Source: Sphingomonas sp. Leaf208
Lineage (GTDB): Bacteria > Pseudomonadota > Alphaproteobacteria > Sphingomonadales > Sphingomonadaceae
Length of the DNA stretch: 64,000 nucleotides
NCBI RefSeq assembly: GCF_001421415.1
Contig: NZ_LMKH01000012.1
Coordinates: forward strand, 186,001-250,000
Reading direction: 5' to 3'
Position 1 is the first letter of the stretch. Each line of letters opens with the position of its first letter. The position numbers and the translations under genes are program-made. Under the pieces are notes generated by a model, which saw only the letters and a list, made by a program, of their open reading frames with translations, did not search any database and was not told the origin of the DNA. Below are positions 42,394 to 50,478 of this stretch, piece after piece.

Positions 42394-44271
42394 TCAGTTC
42401 ATGAGTTTCCAACCGGTTATGCGGTCCACGGTGACCTGCGTGACCGCATGATAGCCCGGCCGCGCCTTGCCGTAGATCTCCATCGCCAGCTTGTGGCCCC
42501 AGTCACCCGAGTCCATCATCTGCTGGAACAGCGGCGCGACGAACTTCCGCCGGCCCTGCGAGGTCAGGAATTGCTCGGCCGAGGCGTCGGCGGGCGCATA
42601 GTGATTGGCGAGCGCGAGTTGCAGCCAGGCGAAGCGGATCTCGGCATTGCCCGTCGTGTTCCAGCCGAACGCGGTATCGAGCGTCTTCAACCGCTCGGCG
42701 GGGAGTTTCCGCGGGAGCTGCGTGATGAACCGCGTGATCTCCTGCGTCGTAGCCTTGCCGGGCACGCCCGAGACGGGACCGCCAGCCGCATACGCCTTGG
42801 CCGCCGCGTCGACCGCGGGGAACGCGGCGGACGTCACATGCACCGCGTTCGCGGGGATGCCGGGGCTGTAAACCCATGCGTCGACGCCGATCGTCCTGGC
42901 TTCGGCGGGCGTGAGCAGCTTCGTCTTGAGGTCGGCGAGGAAGCCGGCGCTGGTCTGCGGCTGGAAGGCGTGGCGGTCGAAATAGCTGCGGAGATACGCG
43001 TCCCACCGCGCGCGGCCGACCTGTTTCTCGATGGTGCGGAGGAACGCCGCGCCCTTGTCATAGGCGATCTGCGTCATGCCGTCGTCGGGATCGCGCGCGG
43101 CGTCGAGATCGAGGTGGAGTTGCGTGTCCTTCGCGGCGGGGCCGCCGGCGTCCTTCACCGCGGCAAGCATGTCGGTCCAGGCGAGGTCGGCCTCCATGTC
43201 GGCGCGGCGCTTGCCGTAGAGCGCTTCCATGATCCGGTTCTCGAAATAGCTGGTGAAGCCTTCGTTGAGCCAGAAATCGTCCCAGGTCGCATTCGTCACG
43301 AGATTGCCCGACCAGCTGTGCGCGAGTTCGTGCGCGATCAGCGAGACGAGGCTGCGGTCGCCGGCGATTGCGGTCGGCGTCGCGAAGGTGAGCGTCGGGT
43401 TCTCCATGCCGCCGAACGGGAACGACGGCGGCAGGACCAGCACGTCGTAGCGGCCCCAGCGATACGGGCCGTATAGCCCCTCGGCGGCGGCGACGAATTT
43501 CTCGAGCTCCCCGAACTCGTACGCGGCCTTGGGAAGCGTCGCGGGTTCGGCCCAGATCCCGGTGCGCGGGCCGGTCGACTTGAACGCGATGTCGCCGACC
43601 GCGAGCGCAATCAGGTAGGGCGCGACGGGCTTGTCCATCTTGTACTGGAATGTGCAGCGATCCGCGGCGCAGGTCGGCTTGCCTGCCGAGAGCCCGCTCA
43701 TCACCGCGGTGAGTTGCTTGGGAACCGCGATCTTCGCTTCCCAGGTCTGGCGGATGCCGGGGGAATCCTGTGTCGGAATCCAGCTGCGGTTGAGGATCGC
43801 CTCGCCCTGGCTGAACAGGAAGGGCTGCGTCTTGCCCGCGGTCTGCGCTGGGGTCAGCCACTGCAGCGCCTTCGCGTCGGGCGACGACGCGTAGGCGATA
43901 CGGATTTTCTTCGCGCCGTTGAGCGTGACGGTCAGCGGCGCGCCATGGATCTTGTCGACCGCGCCGACCGAGTAGGGGAGCGGCTTGCCGGCAGAGTCGG
44001 TGATGTTGACGATCTTCAGGCCGTTGTCGTCGAGCACGAGCTTGGCGCCGGGGGCCGCGAGGATATCGAGCGTGGCGATGCCGCGGATGACGTGCGTGTC
44101 GAAGTCGGCGGCAAGATCGAGCGCGACATGCGTGACGCGCGCCTCGGCGGGGCGGGCGTAGCTGTGCGGGTCGTGCGCGTCAGGGGTGGTGAGGATGGGG
44201 GCGATCGTCTGGGCGACGGCGGGGGATGCGAGGACGAGGCCGAGGGCGGTGGCTAAGGCGGGGATGCGCAT
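42394..44271 (-). CDS. Exported M1-family metallopeptidase
   Basis: Zinc aminopeptidase of about 625 residues. Signal peptide MRIPALATALGLVLASPAVA. The N-terminal beta domain is followed by FGGMENPTLTFATP (substrate exopeptidase-type loop), the zinc motif HELAHSW and the second half NEGFTSYFE about 19 residues on. A helical C-terminal domain completes the leukotriene-hydrolase-like layout. The frame is open to 44490 but ATG 44271 has GGAG 5 nt before it and a clear signal peptide. It processes peptides in the periplasm. Confidence 0.93.
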   Translation of the reverse strand: MRIPALATALGLVLASPAVAQTIAPILTTPDAHDPHSYARPAEARVTHVALDLAADFDTHVIRGIATLDILAAPGAKLVLDDNGLKIVNITDSAGKPLPYSVGAVDKIHGAPLTVTLNGAKKIRIAYASSPDAKALQWLTPAQTAGKTQPFLFSQGEAILNRSWIPTQDSPGIRQTWEAKIAVPKQLTAVMSGLSAGKPTCAADRCTFQYKMDKPVAPYLIALAVGDIAFKSTGPRTGIWAEPATLPKAAYEFGELEKFVAAAEGLYGPYRWGRYDVLVLPPSFPFGGMENPTLTFATPTAIAGDRSLVSLIAHELAHSWSGNLVTNATWDDFWLNEGFTSYFENRIMEALYGKRRADMEADLAWTDMLAAVKDAGGPAAKDTQLHLDLDAARDPDDGMTQIAYDKGAAFLRTIEKQVGRARWDAYLRSYFDRHAFQPQTSAGFLADLKTKLLTPAEARTIGVDAWVYSPGIPANAVHVTSAAFPAVDAAAKAYAAGGPVSGVPGKATTQEITRFITQLPRKLPAERLKTLDTAFGWNTTGNAEIRFAWLQLALANHYAPADASAEQFLTSQGRRKFVAPLFQQMMDSGDWGHKLAMEIYGKARPGYHAVTQVTVDRITGWKLMN

Positions 44272-44363
44272 GGGAACTCCGATGTCGCCGTTCCAAGGGG
44301 GAAGGCCAAGCGGTGATCCTACCGTGGTGTGCTTGGCGCTGGAAGGGTGACTGTCACCGTCCT

Positions 44364-44472
44364 GCCCCCCTCCCTGGAAGGGAGGGGTTGGGGGTGGGTC
44401 GGCCTGTTGGCTGACGGAGCGCTCGACAAGCGACCGACCCACCCCCGGCCCCTCCCTTTCAGGGAGGGGGGC
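44364..44472. repeat. Palindromic repeat (GGAAGGGAGGGG type), copy 1
   Basis: CCCTCCCTGGAAGGGAGGGG at the left and CCCCTCCCTTTCAGGGAGGG at the right flank GGGGGTGGGTCGG/CCGACCCACCCCC. Each end is palindromic and the whole element is an inverted repeat. It is related to copies at 53209 and 56481. Confidence 0.82.
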
Positions 44473-44476
44473 AGAT

Positions 44477-45910
44477 TTAGCGGTCGACAATGGGTGTCGT
44501 TGCGAGTCTCGCCAGCCTTGCCTCGTGCTCCACCCGCCCGAACGGAAACCGCGAGAAGAAGAACGCCGAGACGCAGGCGAGCGCGATGTAGAGGCCCGCG
44601 TAAATCAGCGTCAGCCGATCGATCGTCTCCACCGGCACCGTCCCCGGCGTAGCCTTCGCCGGGAACCCCGCCACCGCGAGGATCATCCCTGCAAAGAATA
44701 TCCCGATCCCGCTCGTGCATTTCTGGACGAAGAACGAGCCCGCGAAGAACACGCCTTCCGACCGCCGCCCCGTCTTCGCCTCCGAATCCTCGACCACGTC
44801 CGCCATCATCGACGCGCCGAGGATAAACCCGGTGACGTTCGACGCGGTGCCGAGGATGAAGAACCCGAACAGCATCGGCAGCAGCGACGGATCGCCGACC
44901 TCGGGAAACACGCCGAGCATCCGCAGCCAATAGGGCGACGTGTTGAGCGCCGCACCCAGCAGCACTGCGCCCATCGCCGCCTTGGGCTTGCTCCCCGTCC
45001 TACCAAGCCGGGGCGCAGCGAGGAACGCGAGGAACACGCCCGAGAACAATGCGATCGTCAAATAGACGAACACCGGACCCTTGAAGCCCCAAACATAGGT
45101 GAAGAGGTAATTCGACATCGCATAGCTGATGCCCTGGATCGTGTAGGCGCAGACGCCCGCCGCCATCAGGATCGCGAACGCGCGGTTCTTCACCGTCTGG
45201 CGCAGTTCGGCGAAGGACTCGCGCAGGGTCTGCTTGGCGATCGGCGGGTTCGGCAGATGCCTGATCTCGTGATGCGTCCCGAGCGCGGAGACGAGGATCG
45301 CGACGCCGATGAAGATCGCCCCCGCCAGCGCAAAGCCGCCGTATCCGGCGCGGTTGAGCAGGCCGTTCGGGAACGCCGCGGTGGGCGCGAGGAAATACTG
45401 GTACGCCGACAATAGCATCAGCAGCCCGCCGACCCAGCCGAACAGGTACCGATACGCCATGATCCGCGTCCGCTCGTCATACCCCGACGTGAGCTCGGGC
45501 GTCAGCGCGACCGACGGCACCTCGTAGCAACTCACCGCGCTGCGCACGATCACCGCCATGACAAACAGCCAGACGAGCGTCTGCGGCTCCGACATCACCG
45601 CGGGCGGGTTCCACAGCAGCAGCCAGCCGATCATGATCGGCAGCGCAGACGCGTACATCCACGGATGCCGCCGGCCCCATTTCGTCCGCGTGCGATCCGA
45701 GAAGAAGCCCACCGCCGGATCGACGAACGCGTCGATCAGCAGCGCCATCATGATAACGAGGCCTACGGTCGCGGACGGCAACCCGACGACCTGGTTGTAG
45801 AACAGCAGCAGGAAAGTGCCGAACCCGGCGTCCTTCACCCCGTACGCGACCGCGCCGAAGCCGTAGCTCGCCATCGTTCCGTTGGAGAGGCGGCGGGCGG
45901 GTGCCGTCAC
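44477..45910 (-). CDS. MFS sugar transporter, GPH:cation symporter family
   Basis: 477 residues with about 12 transmembrane helices. MelB-type features: FYNQVVGLPSATVGLVIMMALLIDAFVDPAVGFFSDRTRTKWGRRHPWM at the N-terminus (Asp residues in helix 2 bind the cation in MelB) and TRIMAYRYLFGWVGGL. Probable uptake of a glycoside, pentoside or hexuronide with Na+ or H+. The GTG start overlaps the stop of the SDR gene (GTGA), so the two are one unit; the SDR may act on the imported compound. Confidence 0.9.
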   Translation of the reverse strand: MTAPARRLSNGTMASYGFGAVAYGVKDAGFGTFLLLFYNQVVGLPSATVGLVIMMALLIDAFVDPAVGFFSDRTRTKWGRRHPWMYASALPIMIGWLLLWNPPAVMSEPQTLVWLFVMAVIVRSAVSCYEVPSVALTPELTSGYDERTRIMAYRYLFGWVGGLLMLLSAYQYFLAPTAAFPNGLLNRAGYGGFALAGAIFIGVAILVSALGTHHEIRHLPNPPIAKQTLRESFAELRQTVKNRAFAILMAAGVCAYTIQGISYAMSNYLFTYVWGFKGPVFVYLTIALFSGVFLAFLAAPRLGRTGSKPKAAMGAVLLGAALNTSPYWLRMLGVFPEVGDPSLLPMLFGFFILGTASNVTGFILGASMMADVVEDSEAKTGRRSEGVFFAGSFFVQKCTSGIGIFFAGMILAVAGFPAKATPGTVPVETIDRLTLIYAGLYIALACVSAFFFSRFPFGRVEHEARLARLATTPIVDR

Positions 45911-46734
45911 TTCAGTTTGTCGAGCAGCGCGAACAGCGAGGGTTGCGCGGGGTCCCAGCTTGGCCGCGTGCCGATCGTCATGCCGCCGTCCACGAGGATA
46001 TGCGTGCCGGTGATGAAGCTGGCGTCGTCGCTCGCGAGGAAGGCGACCGCGGCGGCGATGTCCTCGCTGGTGCCGGGGCGGCGGATCGGCTGTGCGTCGG
46101 CGGCGATATGCGCGATCATCGCGTCAGCCTGCGAAGTCTTGGCGGCGTCGAGTTCGAGCGTGCGCGTGAAGATATTGGTGACGATGAAGCCGGGGACGAC
46201 CGCATTCACGCGGATCTTGTACTGTGCGAGGTCGGCTGCGGCCTGCTTGGTGAGGTGGAGCACGCCGGCCTTGGCGGTCGAATAGGCGGTCGGTGCATAG
46301 CCGGTGCCTAGCGCGGAGACCGACGAGGTGTTGACGATCGCGCCGCCGCCGCGTTTCGCCATCAGCGGTGCGGCATAGCGGATGCCGAGAGCGACCGAGC
46401 GCAGCAGCAGCGCCTGCGTCCGGTCCCAGTCCTCCAGCGAAATCTCGCCGATCGGATCGCGCGAGCCGCCCGCGCCGGCGTTGTTGAACAGGATGTCTAG
46501 CCCGCCCGCATCGTCGGCGGTCTGCATCAGCGCCTCGATATCACCGGCCTGGAGCACGTCGGTGCGCTGGAACAGGATCCGCCCGCCGGATGCGTCGGCG
46601 ATCGCGTGGCCGCCGGCCTCGTCGATGTCGCCGATCAGCACGGTGGCGCCTTCGTCGGCGAGTCGCAGCGCGGTCGCTCGGCCGATACCCGACGCGCCGC
46701 CGGTCACGACGGCCCGCTTGCCTGAAAACCTCAC
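45907..46734 (-). CDS. SDR-family oxidoreductase
   Basis: 275 residues, NAD(P)-dependent short-chain dehydrogenase. GGASGIGRATALRLADEG (cofactor loop), LIGDID (Asp favours NAD), DILFNNAGAGG, active-site Ser in NTSSVSALG and YSTAKAG, and a C-terminus with GTHILVDGGMTIG. GTG 46734 with AGGAGAG before it is chosen, as the frame upstream is a shadow of the divergent gene. Coupled to the sugar transporter; substrate unknown. Confidence 0.9.
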   Translation of the reverse strand: MRFSGKRAVVTGGASGIGRATALRLADEGATVLIGDIDEAGGHAIADASGGRILFQRTDVLQAGDIEALMQTADDAGGLDILFNNAGAGGSRDPIGEISLEDWDRTQALLLRSVALGIRYAAPLMAKRGGGAIVNTSSVSALGTGYAPTAYSTAKAGVLHLTKQAAADLAQYKIRVNAVVPGFIVTNIFTRTLELDAAKTSQADAMIAHIAADAQPIRRPGTSEDIAAAVAFLASDDASFITGTHILVDGGMTIGTRPSWDPAQPSLFALLDKLK

Positions 46735-46864
46735 ACGCTCTCTCCTAGTTTTTGGCGAGCATAGTACGGGCTTTGCACTCGTCAATGACGGCTGGTTCGA
46801 AAAACGGGTTTGCGGAGGGCGACGCTCGGCGATACCAAGCGCGCAAACATTCGGAGGATGCGTG

Positions 46865-47653
46865 ATGGATACGACCAACCTGTTCCGGCTCGACGGCCGC
46901 GTCGCGCTGATCACCGGCGGCAGCCGCGGGATCGGCAAGATGATCGCCGCCGGCTTCATCGCGCAGGGGGCCAAGGTGTATATCTCGTCGCGCAAAGCCG
47001 ATGTGTGCGAGGCCGCGGCCGCGGAACTCGGGCCGAACTGCATCGCGTTGCCGCAGGACGTTTCGACGGTGGCGGGGTGCAAGGCGCTCGCCGCGCAGTT
47101 TGCCGAGCATGAGTCGAAGCTCGATATCCTCGTCAACAATGCGGGGGCGGCGTGGGGCGTACCGTTCGAGGAGTTTTCCGAGGTCGGCTGGGACAAGGTC
47201 ATGGACCTGAACGTCAAGTCGCCGTTCTTTCTCACGCAGGCGCTGCATGCCGCGTTGAAGGCTTCGGGGTCACGCGAGAAGCCTGCGAAGGTGATCAACA
47301 TCACGTCGATCGACGGCCAGCGGCTGAACCCGTGGGAGACGTACAGCTATCACGCGTCGAAGTCGGCGCTGATCTACCTGACGAAGCGGATGGCGGCGCG
47401 GCTCGTGACGGATTCGATCAACGTCACGTCGATCGCGCCGGGGGCGTTTGCGAGCGACATGAACAAGGCCGCGCGGGATCACGGCGATGCGGTGGCGCAG
47501 GGAATCCCGGCCAAGCGAGTCGGGGTGGACGAGGACATGGCGGGCGCGGCGATCTACCTCGCAAGCCGCGCGGGGGATTATGTGATCGGGGAGACGATCA
47601 CCGTAGACGGCGGCCTGGTACATGCATCGCTGGGGACGTCGATCGACGCCTGA
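46865..47653 (+). CDS. SDR-family oxidoreductase (divergent)
   Basis: 262 residues. GGSRGIGKMIAAGFIAQGA, a basic YISSRKADVCE stretch (favours NADP), DILVNNAGAAWG, catalytic NITSIDGQ and YHASKSAL, and a C-terminal TVDGGL. It resembles the Rhl/FabG-like group of ketoreductases. ATG 46865 has GGAGG 7 nt before it. It is divergent from the SDR-transporter unit with 130 bases between the starts, so one regulator could control both. Confidence 0.9.
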   Translation: MDTTNLFRLDGRVALITGGSRGIGKMIAAGFIAQGAKVYISSRKADVCEAAAAELGPNCIALPQDVSTVAGCKALAAQFAEHESKLDILVNNAGAAWGVPFEEFSEVGWDKVMDLNVKSPFFLTQALHAALKASGSREKPAKVINITSIDGQRLNPWETYSYHASKSALIYLTKRMAARLVTDSINVTSIAPGAFASDMNKAARDHGDAVAQGIPAKRVGVDEDMAGAAIYLASRAGDYVIGETITVDGGLVHASLGTSIDA

Positions 47654-47662
47654 GGTTCTGCG

Positions 47663-47810
47663 TCCCTCGCCCCTCTGGGGAGAGGGAGGGAGGAGCACTT
47701 GCGACGGAAGGGAGAGGGGCGTTGGGATGAACCGTCCCGAGCCTCAAGCCCCTCTCCCTTCCCACGGCAAGCGCCGCGGGCCCCTTCCCTATCCCCGTAG
47801 GGGCGAGGGA
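47663..47810. repeat. Same repeat family as the GTA copies, inverted orientation
   Basis: Contains the same blocks as the GTA-cluster copies but as reverse complement (GAGGAGC...TTGCGACGG near the left, then GGGCCCCTTCCCTATCCCC). It lies between two convergent genes, 10 nt after one stop and 3 nt before the other. Confidence 0.83.
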
Positions 47811-47812
47811 GA

Positions 47813-50068
47813 TTAGCGGGCGATACCACCTGCCGCGAGAACGGCCAGCGTAACCAGTTCGCTAGCGGTCGAGGTCATCGGCGCAACCTGCACCGGCTTC
47901 TCCATCCCGATCAGCATCGGCCCGATCACCGAGTCCCCACCCAGTTCCCGCAACAACTTCGCCGAGATATGCGCCGACTGGAGCCCCGGCATGATCAGCA
48001 CGTTCGCCGGCCCCGACAGCCGCGCAAACGGATAGTTCGCCAACTGCTTCGGGTTCAGCGCTACGTCCGGCGCCATCTCGCCCTCATACTCGAACCCGAC
48101 TTTCCGCCCGTCGAGCACCGTCACCGCATCACGGATATTGTCGAGCCATTCGCCCTTCGGATTGCCGAAGTTCGAATAGCTGAGGAACGCCACGCGAGGC
48201 TCATGCCCCATCCGCCGCGCGACCGCCGCCGTCTGCTCGGCGAAGTCGGCCAGTTGTTCGGCGGTAGGCCTCTCGTTGACCGTGGTGTCGGCGATGAAGA
48301 CCGTATGGCTCTGCCCGACCAGCAGATGAATCCCGAACGGCGTCTTCCCCGCCGCCGGATCGATCACGCGATAAATCTGGCGCATCGTCTCGCCGTAGGT
48401 GCGCGTGATGCCGGTAATCAGCGCGTCGCCCTCACCGAGCTGGAGCAGCAGCGCACCGAAGATGTTGCGGTCCTGGTTGACCATCCGCTCGCAATCGCGG
48501 CGCAGATAGCCGCGACGCTGGAGCCGTGAATACAGGAAGTCGACCATCCGCGGCACGAGCGGCGAGACGCGGCTGTTGTGGAGTTCGAAGCTCTCGGAAT
48601 CGGTGACGCCGAGCGCGCGCAACCGGTCGGGCACATCGTCGCGACCGACCAGCACCGGGGTGCCATATCCCCCTTCCTTGAAGGCGATCGCGGCGCGGAG
48701 GACGACCTCTTCCTCGCCCTCCGCGAAGATCACGCGCTTGGGATGCGCGCGGGCGCCTTCGTAGGCCATCGACAGGACCGAGGTGGTCGGGTTGAGGCGG
48801 GCGCGGAGCGAATGGCGATACGCTTCGATGTCGAGGATCGGCTTGGTCGCGACGCCCGAGGCCATTGCCGCCTTGGCGACCGCGACGGGGACGACTTCCA
48901 TCAGCCGCGGATCGAACGGCGCGGGGATGATGTACGCCGGGCCGAAGCTGTGGCTGACGCCGTACGCGGCGGCGACTTCCTCCGGCACGCGTTCGCGCGC
49001 CAATTCCGCGATCGCGTTGGCGGCGGCGATTTTCATCGCGTCGTTGATGCCGGTCGCGCGGACGTCGAGCGCTCCGCGGAAGATGAACGGGAAGCCGAGC
49101 ACGTTGTTGACCTGGTTCGGATAATCCGAGCGGCCGGTCGCGACGATCGCATCGGGGCGCGCGGCCATCGCCAGTTCGGGGCGGATCTCCGGCTCGGGAT
49201 TGGCCATCGCGAAGATGATCGGCGCGGGGGCCATGTCCTTGACCATCTCCGGCGTCAGCGAGCCCGCCGCCGAGAGCCCCAGGAACACGTCGGCGCCGAC
49301 CAGCGCCTCGGTCAGCGTGCGCGTCTCGGTGATCGCGGCATGGGCGGACTTCCACTGGTCGACGCCCTCGCGGCCCTGGTAGATCACGCCTTTCCGGTCG
49401 CAGAGAATGACGTTGTCGCCACGCACGCCCATCGCTTTCACGAGTTCGGTGCAGGCGATCGCCGCGGCGCCGGCGCCGTTGACGACGATCTTGACCTCCG
49501 ACAGCTTGCGCCCGGTCAGCAAACACGCGTTGATCAGGCCGGCGGCAGTGATGATCGCGGTGCCGTGCTGGTCGTCATGGAAGACCGGGATGTTCATCCG
49601 CTCGCGCAGCGCCTGCTCGATGATAAAGCATTCGGGCGCCTTGATGTCCTCGAGGTTGATGCCGCCGAACGTCGGCTCCATCAGCTCGACCGCGTCGATG
49701 AAGCGGTTCACGTCCTCGGTCTTCAGCTCGATGTCGATCGCGTCGACGTCGGCGAAGCGCTTGAAGAGCACCGCCTTGCCTTCCATCACCGGCTTGCTGG
49801 CGAGCGGCCCGAGATTGCCCATGCCGAGAATCGCGGTGCCGTTCGAGATGACCGCGACGAGGTTCCCCTTCGCCGTATAGTCGTAGACGGTCGCGGGATC
49901 GTCGTAGATCGCCTGCACCGGCACCGCGACGCCGGGCGAATAGGCGAGCGCGAGATCGCGCTGCGTTGCCATCGGCTTCGACGCGATGATCTCGATCTTC
50001 CCCGGGCGACCTTCCGAATGGAAGAGCAAGGCTTCGCGTTCGGAGAATTGCAGCGTTTCGTCGGACAT
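47813..50068 (-). CDS. maeB: NADP-dependent malic enzyme, MaeB type with PTA domain
   Basis: Oxidative decarboxylation of malate to pyruvate with NADP. 751 residues, as usual for proteobacterial MaeB: malic enzyme N- and C-domains (AYSPGVAVPVQ, GMGNLGPLASKPVMEGKAVLFKRFADVD, GAGAAAIACTELV) over the first 430 residues and a phosphotransacetylase-like domain after that, which serves in regulation by acetyl-CoA. Both parts are intact. It stands alone between two intergenic repeats. Confidence 0.95.
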   Translation of the reverse strand: MSDETLQFSEREALLFHSEGRPGKIEIIASKPMATQRDLALAYSPGVAVPVQAIYDDPATVYDYTAKGNLVAVISNGTAILGMGNLGPLASKPVMEGKAVLFKRFADVDAIDIELKTEDVNRFIDAVELMEPTFGGINLEDIKAPECFIIEQALRERMNIPVFHDDQHGTAIITAAGLINACLLTGRKLSEVKIVVNGAGAAAIACTELVKAMGVRGDNVILCDRKGVIYQGREGVDQWKSAHAAITETRTLTEALVGADVFLGLSAAGSLTPEMVKDMAPAPIIFAMANPEPEIRPELAMAARPDAIVATGRSDYPNQVNNVLGFPFIFRGALDVRATGINDAMKIAAANAIAELARERVPEEVAAAYGVSHSFGPAYIIPAPFDPRLMEVVPVAVAKAAMASGVATKPILDIEAYRHSLRARLNPTTSVLSMAYEGARAHPKRVIFAEGEEEVVLRAAIAFKEGGYGTPVLVGRDDVPDRLRALGVTDSESFELHNSRVSPLVPRMVDFLYSRLQRRGYLRRDCERMVNQDRNIFGALLLQLGEGDALITGITRTYGETMRQIYRVIDPAAGKTPFGIHLLVGQSHTVFIADTTVNERPTAEQLADFAEQTAAVARRMGHEPRVAFLSYSNFGNPKGEWLDNIRDAVTVLDGRKVGFEYEGEMAPDVALNPKQLANYPFARLSGPANVLIMPGLQSAHISAKLLRELGGDSVIGPMLIGMEKPVQVAPMTSTASELVTLAVLAAGGIAR

Positions 50069-50173
50069 GGGCGGGGCCTCGCGCGGTCGTTAGGTTTGGA
50101 GGACCTTCTAGGCAGGTGGTCGCCGTTCGTCACCCCGGACACTTCGCCCATGCCGGTACCGTCGCGAAAACTG

Positions 50174-50283
50174 CACCACCCCGGCGGAGGCCGGGGCCCA
50201 GTTGGGGGACGGACTAAGCGAAGGGTGGTCCGTCGTTACTCCGACCTTTCCAACTGGGCCCCGGCCTCCGCCGGGGTGGTGAT
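50174..50283. repeat. Palindromic repeat (CCGGCGGAGGCCGG type)
   Basis: CACCCCGGCGGAGGCCGGGG and its complement at the other end, with CCCAGTTGG/CCAACTGGG inside and the same centre as the copy at 41438. It lies in the 410-base divergent gap between maeB and mutS; the rest of that gap holds another repeat and I see no gene. Confidence 0.82.
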
Positions 50284-50310
50284 GCCAGTGCGGGGTGGTG
50301 CCTTCAACGG

Positions 50311-50443
50311 CCTTCTCCCCCTCGGGGAGAAGGTGGCGCGGATGCGCCGGATGAGAGGTGGTTGGGGTGCGCGCCCGAGCCTCACTCCCCCTCACCCTCC
50401 CACGCTTCGCGCGGGCCCCTCCCTCTCCCCGAGGGGAGAGGGG
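50311..50443. repeat. Mosaic palindromic repeat before mutS
   Basis: It begins CCTTCTCCCCCTCGGGGAG and ends CTCTCCCCGAGGGGAGAG, two palindromes that also pair with each other. The right half carries the CTCACCCTCCCACGC and GCGCGGGCCCCTCC blocks of the GTA-cluster family. Its end is 35 nt before the mutS start. Confidence 0.78.
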
Positions 50444-50478
50444 TTTTATGGGGCGCGGCTTTTCGCTACCCGCCCCTG

